A DNA stretch of 8,661 bases, taken from NCBI GenBank assembly GCA_023390955.1, contig JAEWBW010000636.1, positions 1-8,661 on the forward strand. Direction: 5' to 3'. The notes beneath the pieces were generated by a model. That model searched no databases. It had not been told where the DNA came from and worked only from the letters and a program-made list of their open reading frames with translations. Of the stretch, positions 6,096 to 8,661 are shown one piece after another. The translations under genes were made by a program, and so were the position numbers. The DNA is from Pseudomonadota bacterium. Lineage in GTDB: Bacteria > Pseudomonadota > Alphaproteobacteria > Rhizobiales > Xanthobacteraceae. The stretch's first letter is position 1, and each line of letters opens with the position of its first letter.

Positions 6096-6839
6096 TTAAT
6101 GTCCGAGGTAAGCTTCGATCACGGCGGGATTCTTCCGCACTTCGTCAGGGCGTCCCATCGCCAGCACCTTGCCTTCCGCCATCACCATCACGCGCGAGCA
6201 CAACGACATCACGAATTCCATGTTGTGCTCGATCACGACGAAGGTGGCGTTCTTCTCGCGGTTGATGGCGACCAGCCGTTCCTTGAGGTCGGTCAGCATC
6301 GACGGATTGACGCCGCCGGCGGGCTCGTCGAGCAGCACCAGGCGTGGTCCGCCCATGAAGGCCATGGCGGCGTCGAGCAGCTTTTGCTGGCCGTAGGAGA
6401 GACCGCCGGCCGGCTCGGCGGCGAGGTGATCGAGCTTGAAGAAGCCGATCATCTGGTTGGCGATGTCGGTCAATCCGGCATCGGAGCGGCCGACCAGGCG
6501 CGAGGCCATGCTGCCCTGGTGCTCCTGGCCCGCAAGGATCAGGTTCTCGCGCACGGAGAGCTTCGGAAACACCTGCAGCAGCTGGAAGGTGCGGCTGACG
6601 CCGAGCCTGTTGAGCTCGGCGGGGCGCAAGCCGGTGACGACCTTGCCGTCGAGTTTCACCTCGCCGGCCGATGGCGTGAGCTGGCCGAGGACGCAGTTGA
6701 ACAGGGTGGACTTGCCGCAGCCGTTCGGTCCGATCAAGCCGAGGATCTCGCCCTCGCGGACGTCGAAGGAAACGCCGTCGACCGCAGTGATGCCGCCGAA
6801 GCTCTTCTTGATGTCTGTAACTTCGAGCACCGCACTCAT
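6096..6839 (-). CDS. livG: LIV-type ABC importer ATPase, LivG-like
   Basis: Predicted 247-residue ATPase pairing with the LivF-like subunit beneath the LivH/LivM permease. Seen: Walker A GPNGCGKST at 37-45, Q-loop Q86 in RTFQLLQVFP, family-typical signature LSYGQQ at 147-152, Walker B LVLLDEPAGG at 167-176 with catalytic E172, and switch histidine H205 in VIEHNM. The C-terminal NPAVIEAYLGH is the standard LivG ending. The ATG at 6839 overlaps the livM stop by 4 bases (ATGA) and has GGAGA at 6847-6851 with 7-base spacing, so I chose it over a much longer open frame that continues upstream through livM in the wrong frame. All nucleotide-binding elements look functional. Confidence 0.94.
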   Translation of the reverse strand: MSAVLEVTDIKKSFGGITAVDGVSFDVREGEILGLIGPNGCGKSTLFNCVLGQLTPSAGEVKLDGKVVTGLRPAELNRLGVSRTFQLLQVFPKLSVRENLILAGQEHQGSMASRLVGRSDAGLTDIANQMIGFFKLDHLAAEPAGGLSYGQQKLLDAAMAFMGGPRLVLLDEPAGGVNPSMLTDLKERLVAINREKNATFVVIEHNMEFVMSLCSRVMVMAEGKVLAMGRPDEVRKNPAVIEAYLGH

Positions 6840-7834
6840 TGCGCCGTCTCCAGCCGGGATTTCGCGACGGCGCGCAGCGCGGACGCAGCCTTGGTGCGGC
6901 GTGCGGCGAGATAACGGTCGAGGATTCCCAGAATGCCGGTCGGCGACCAGATCAGCAGGAGCATCACCGCGACCGCGTAGAGCATCAAATAATAGCCTTG
7001 CGTGAAGCGCAGCCATTCCGGCAGCAGCACCGCGATCATGGCGCCGAGGAACGGCCCGAAGAAGAAGCCGGAACCGCCGACGATCACCATCATCAGGAGG
7101 TCGAGCGAGAGCGACAGGTTGAAGGGGACAGGGTCGATATATTGCGTCAGCGGCGCGTAACGCGCGCCGGCGACGCCGCCGAGCGCGGAACCGATCGCGA
7201 AGGCCATCAGCGTGTAGCGGCGCGTGTCGACGCCGAGCGACTGCGCGCGCAGCGGATTTTCGCGCAGCGCCATGAAGGCGCGGCCCCAGGGCGAGCGGAT
7301 CAGCCACCACACCGCCAGTGATACGATCGCGAGCGAGCCGAGGCAGACATAATAGAACGGCAGCGGCTTGTTGGTCGCGATTCCGAAGATGTGCGGCCGC
7401 GGGATGTTGGAGATGCCGTAGATGCCGCCGGTCAGCCAGCTCTCGTTGCGGAACACCAGGAAGGCGAGGGTGGAGAAGGCCAATGTGACGAAGGCGAGGT
7501 AGTGGTGCTGCACGCGCAGCGCCGGATAGCCGAGCACCCAGCCGACCGCGAACGCCAGCACGATGGCGACGAGGATGGCCGCCGGCAGCGGCCAGCCATG
7601 CGTGGTCATGATCGCCGACGCATAGGCGCCGATGCCGACGAACGCGCCCTGCGCCAGCGAGACCTGTCCGGCATAGCCGAGCGTTAGATTGAGACCCATC
7701 GCGGCGATCGTCATCACCGCCCATTGGCTCAGGATGAACAGGCCGTAGCGGTTGAGATTCATCGGCACCAGGATCAGCGCGGCGACGACGGCGAGGCCAA
7801 GCGCGATCTTCAACCCTTTGCCAAAGCCGGTCAT
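6836..7834 (-). CDS. livM: LIV-type ABC importer inner-membrane permease, LivM-like
   Basis: Predicted 332-residue integral membrane permease that forms the translocation channel with LivH. Several hydrophobic segments alternate with short loops, starting with ALGLAVVAALILVPM at about 11-25. The family hallmark GYAGQVSLAQGAFVGIGAY is at 53-71, and the cytoplasmic coupling loop that contacts the ATPases is at about 181-207 (SPWGRAFMALRENPLRAQSL and following). The ending GILDRYLAARR is typical, with a basic cytoplasmic tail. The start at 7834 overlaps the livH stop by 4 bases (ATGA) and has GAGGAG at 7843-7848 with 8-base spacing. No defect is seen. The substrate cannot be read from the permease itself. 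Confidence 0.93.
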   Translation of the reverse strand: MTGFGKGLKIALGLAVVAALILVPMNLNRYGLFILSQWAVMTIAAMGLNLTLGYAGQVSLAQGAFVGIGAYASAIMTTHGWPLPAAILVAIVLAFAVGWVLGYPALRVQHHYLAFVTLAFSTLAFLVFRNESWLTGGIYGISNIPRPHIFGIATNKPLPFYYVCLGSLAIVSLAVWWLIRSPWGRAFMALRENPLRAQSLGVDTRRYTLMAFAIGSALGGVAGARYAPLTQYIDPVPFNLSLSLDLLMMVIVGGSGFFFGPFLGAMIAVLLPEWLRFTQGYYLMLYAVAVMLLLIWSPTGILGILDRYLAARRTKAASALRAVAKSRLETAQ

Positions 7835-8661
7835 ACCGTGCGCTCCTCGGCGCGACCGAGCAGTCCTTGGGGCCGGAACAGGATCACGACGATCAGGAAG
7901 ATCATCGGCACCGCGGCGCGATATTGCGTCGAGACATAGGCGGCCGCGAGATTGTCGAGCACGCCGATCAAAAGGCCGCCGGCGATGGCGCCGCGCACCT
8001 GGTTGAAGCCGCCGACGATCGCCGCGATGAAGGCGGCCTGGCCCAATACCTCGCCGCTGGAGAACTTTGCGAGATAGATCGGGGTAATCAGCATCGAGGC
8101 CAGCGCGACCAGGAAGGCGTTGATCAGGAAGGTCAGCAGGATCATGCGCTCGACGGGGACGCCGATGATGCGCGCGACCGTCGGGTTCTGGGCTGCTGCC
8201 TGCATCTGGTGGCCAAGCGAGGTCCGGTTCAGGAGCGTGGTCAGGCCGAGGACGGCGAGGATGGCGACCGCGAGGACGCCGAGGCTCTGGAGCGACACGG
8301 CGTGACCGAGGATCGAGACATCGCCGGTCGGCACGATCGAGGGGAAGGGCGAGGCCTCGGCGCTGAAGAACTGCTTGACGGCTTCCTTGATGCCGATGGC
8401 CAGCGCCATGGTCGCGATCGCGAGCGGCAGCACGCCGTGGCGCATCATCGGATCGACCAGCAGCAGCTTGAAGCCGAGCCCGAGCAGGATCATCGACAGC
8501 AGGATGCCGAGGATGATGGCGAGCCAGAACGGCGCGCCGGCATGCATCACCGCGAGCATCAGGAACGCCGGCAGCATCACGAACTCGCCTTGCGCGAAAT
8601 TGATGGTCTGCGAGGTCTGCCACAAGAGCGTGAAGCCGACCGCGACCAGCGCGTAGATCGC
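7831..8661 (-). CDS. livH: LIV-type ABC importer inner-membrane permease, LivH-like, N-terminus cut by window edge
   Basis: The reading frame stays open to the right edge, so this is a partial gene of 276 visible residues. The first visible residues AIYALVAVGFTLLWQTSQT run into the hallmark INFAQGEFVML of LivH permeases. Compared with the usual length of roughly 290 residues, about 10-20 N-terminal residues lie beyond the window. A TTG at 8625 could be mistaken for a start, but the frame upstream of it is clearly still permease. Multiple hydrophobic helices are visible, and the ATPase-coupling loop is at about 8136-8216 (TSLGHQMQAAAQNPTVARII and following). The ending FRPQGLLGRAEERTV is family-typical. 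It is the first visible gene of the livHMGF-quiC unit; the operon promoter lies outside the window. Confidence 0.92.
   Translation of the reverse strand, partial: AIYALVAVGFTLLWQTSQTINFAQGEFVMLPAFLMLAVMHAGAPFWLAIILGILLSMILLGLGFKLLLVDPMMRHGVLPLAIATMALAIGIKEAVKQFFSAEASPFPSIVPTGDVSILGHAVSLQSLGVLAVAILAVLGLTTLLNRTSLGHQMQAAAQNPTVARIIGVPVERMILLTFLINAFLVALASMLITPIYLAKFSSGEVLGQAAFIAAIVGGFNQVRGAIAGGLLIGVLDNLAAAYVSTQYRAAVPMIFLIVVILFRPQGLLGRAEERTV

Noticed and set aside
5694..6914. A 406-codon plus-strand open frame opposite livF and livG
   Set aside because: It is antisense to two ATPase genes with every ABC motif in place. Its His/Asp/Glu-rich translation is a mirror of their codon bias.
6840..7724. 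An upstream extension of livG giving a 542-residue product
   Set aside because: The extra N-terminal part is an out-of-frame shadow of livM, and livG has its own ATG with a good ribosome site at 6839. It is not a fusion.
7835..8623. An upstream extension of livM giving a 595-residue product
   Set aside because: The extra part is an out-of-frame shadow of livH, and the livM ATG at 7834 with GAGGAG upstream is the natural start.

Overview
The window is GC-rich alphaproteobacterial chromosome. Its gene style (tight ATGA overlaps, GC-rich third codon positions, palindromic CTCTCCCC/GGGGAGAG intergenic repeats) most resembles Bradyrhizobium, Rhodopseudomonas and relatives. That assignment is from memory of the family, not from a search.

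Layout. On the minus strand at the left edge lies a type II NADH dehydrogenase-like flavoprotein (38-1300), followed beyond its stop by a palindromic hairpin (5-30). A roughly 300-base divergent intergenic region (1301-1602) separates it from a plus-strand gene for a secreted periplasmic binding protein of the branched-chain amino acid/aromatic (LivK, Peripla_BP_6) class (1603-2775). Next comes a 199-base composite palindromic repeat (2806-3004) and a small acidic, probably real hypothetical gene (3158-3448, plus). From 3490 to the right edge everything is on the minus strand and forms one tightly coupled operon, in transcription order livH (cut by the window edge), livM, livG, livF, then a two-domain quiC-like enzyme. 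A GC-rich stem-loop at 3460-3486 sits between the convergent ends of the small gene and the quiC-like gene.

How it fits together. The binding protein, two permeases and two ATPases make a complete HAAT-family (LIV-type) ABC importer. The last gene of the permease operon, translationally coupled to livF, encodes a protein with an N-terminal 3-dehydroshikimate dehydratase-type TIM barrel and a C-terminal 4-hydroxyphenylpyruvate dioxygenase-like (vicinal oxygen chelate) domain. Both metal-binding sites look intact. The simplest reading is an uptake-and-catabolism cassette for a hydroaromatic or aromatic plant-derived compound (quinate/shikimate/dehydroshikimate-type, feeding protocatechuate). 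The transported substrate is inferred from context only. The NADH dehydrogenase is probably an unrelated neighbour.

The least explained items are the role of the preserved dioxygenase-like half of the quiC-like protein, the composite repeat whose two arms differ by a compensatory base-pair change, and the small acidic protein.
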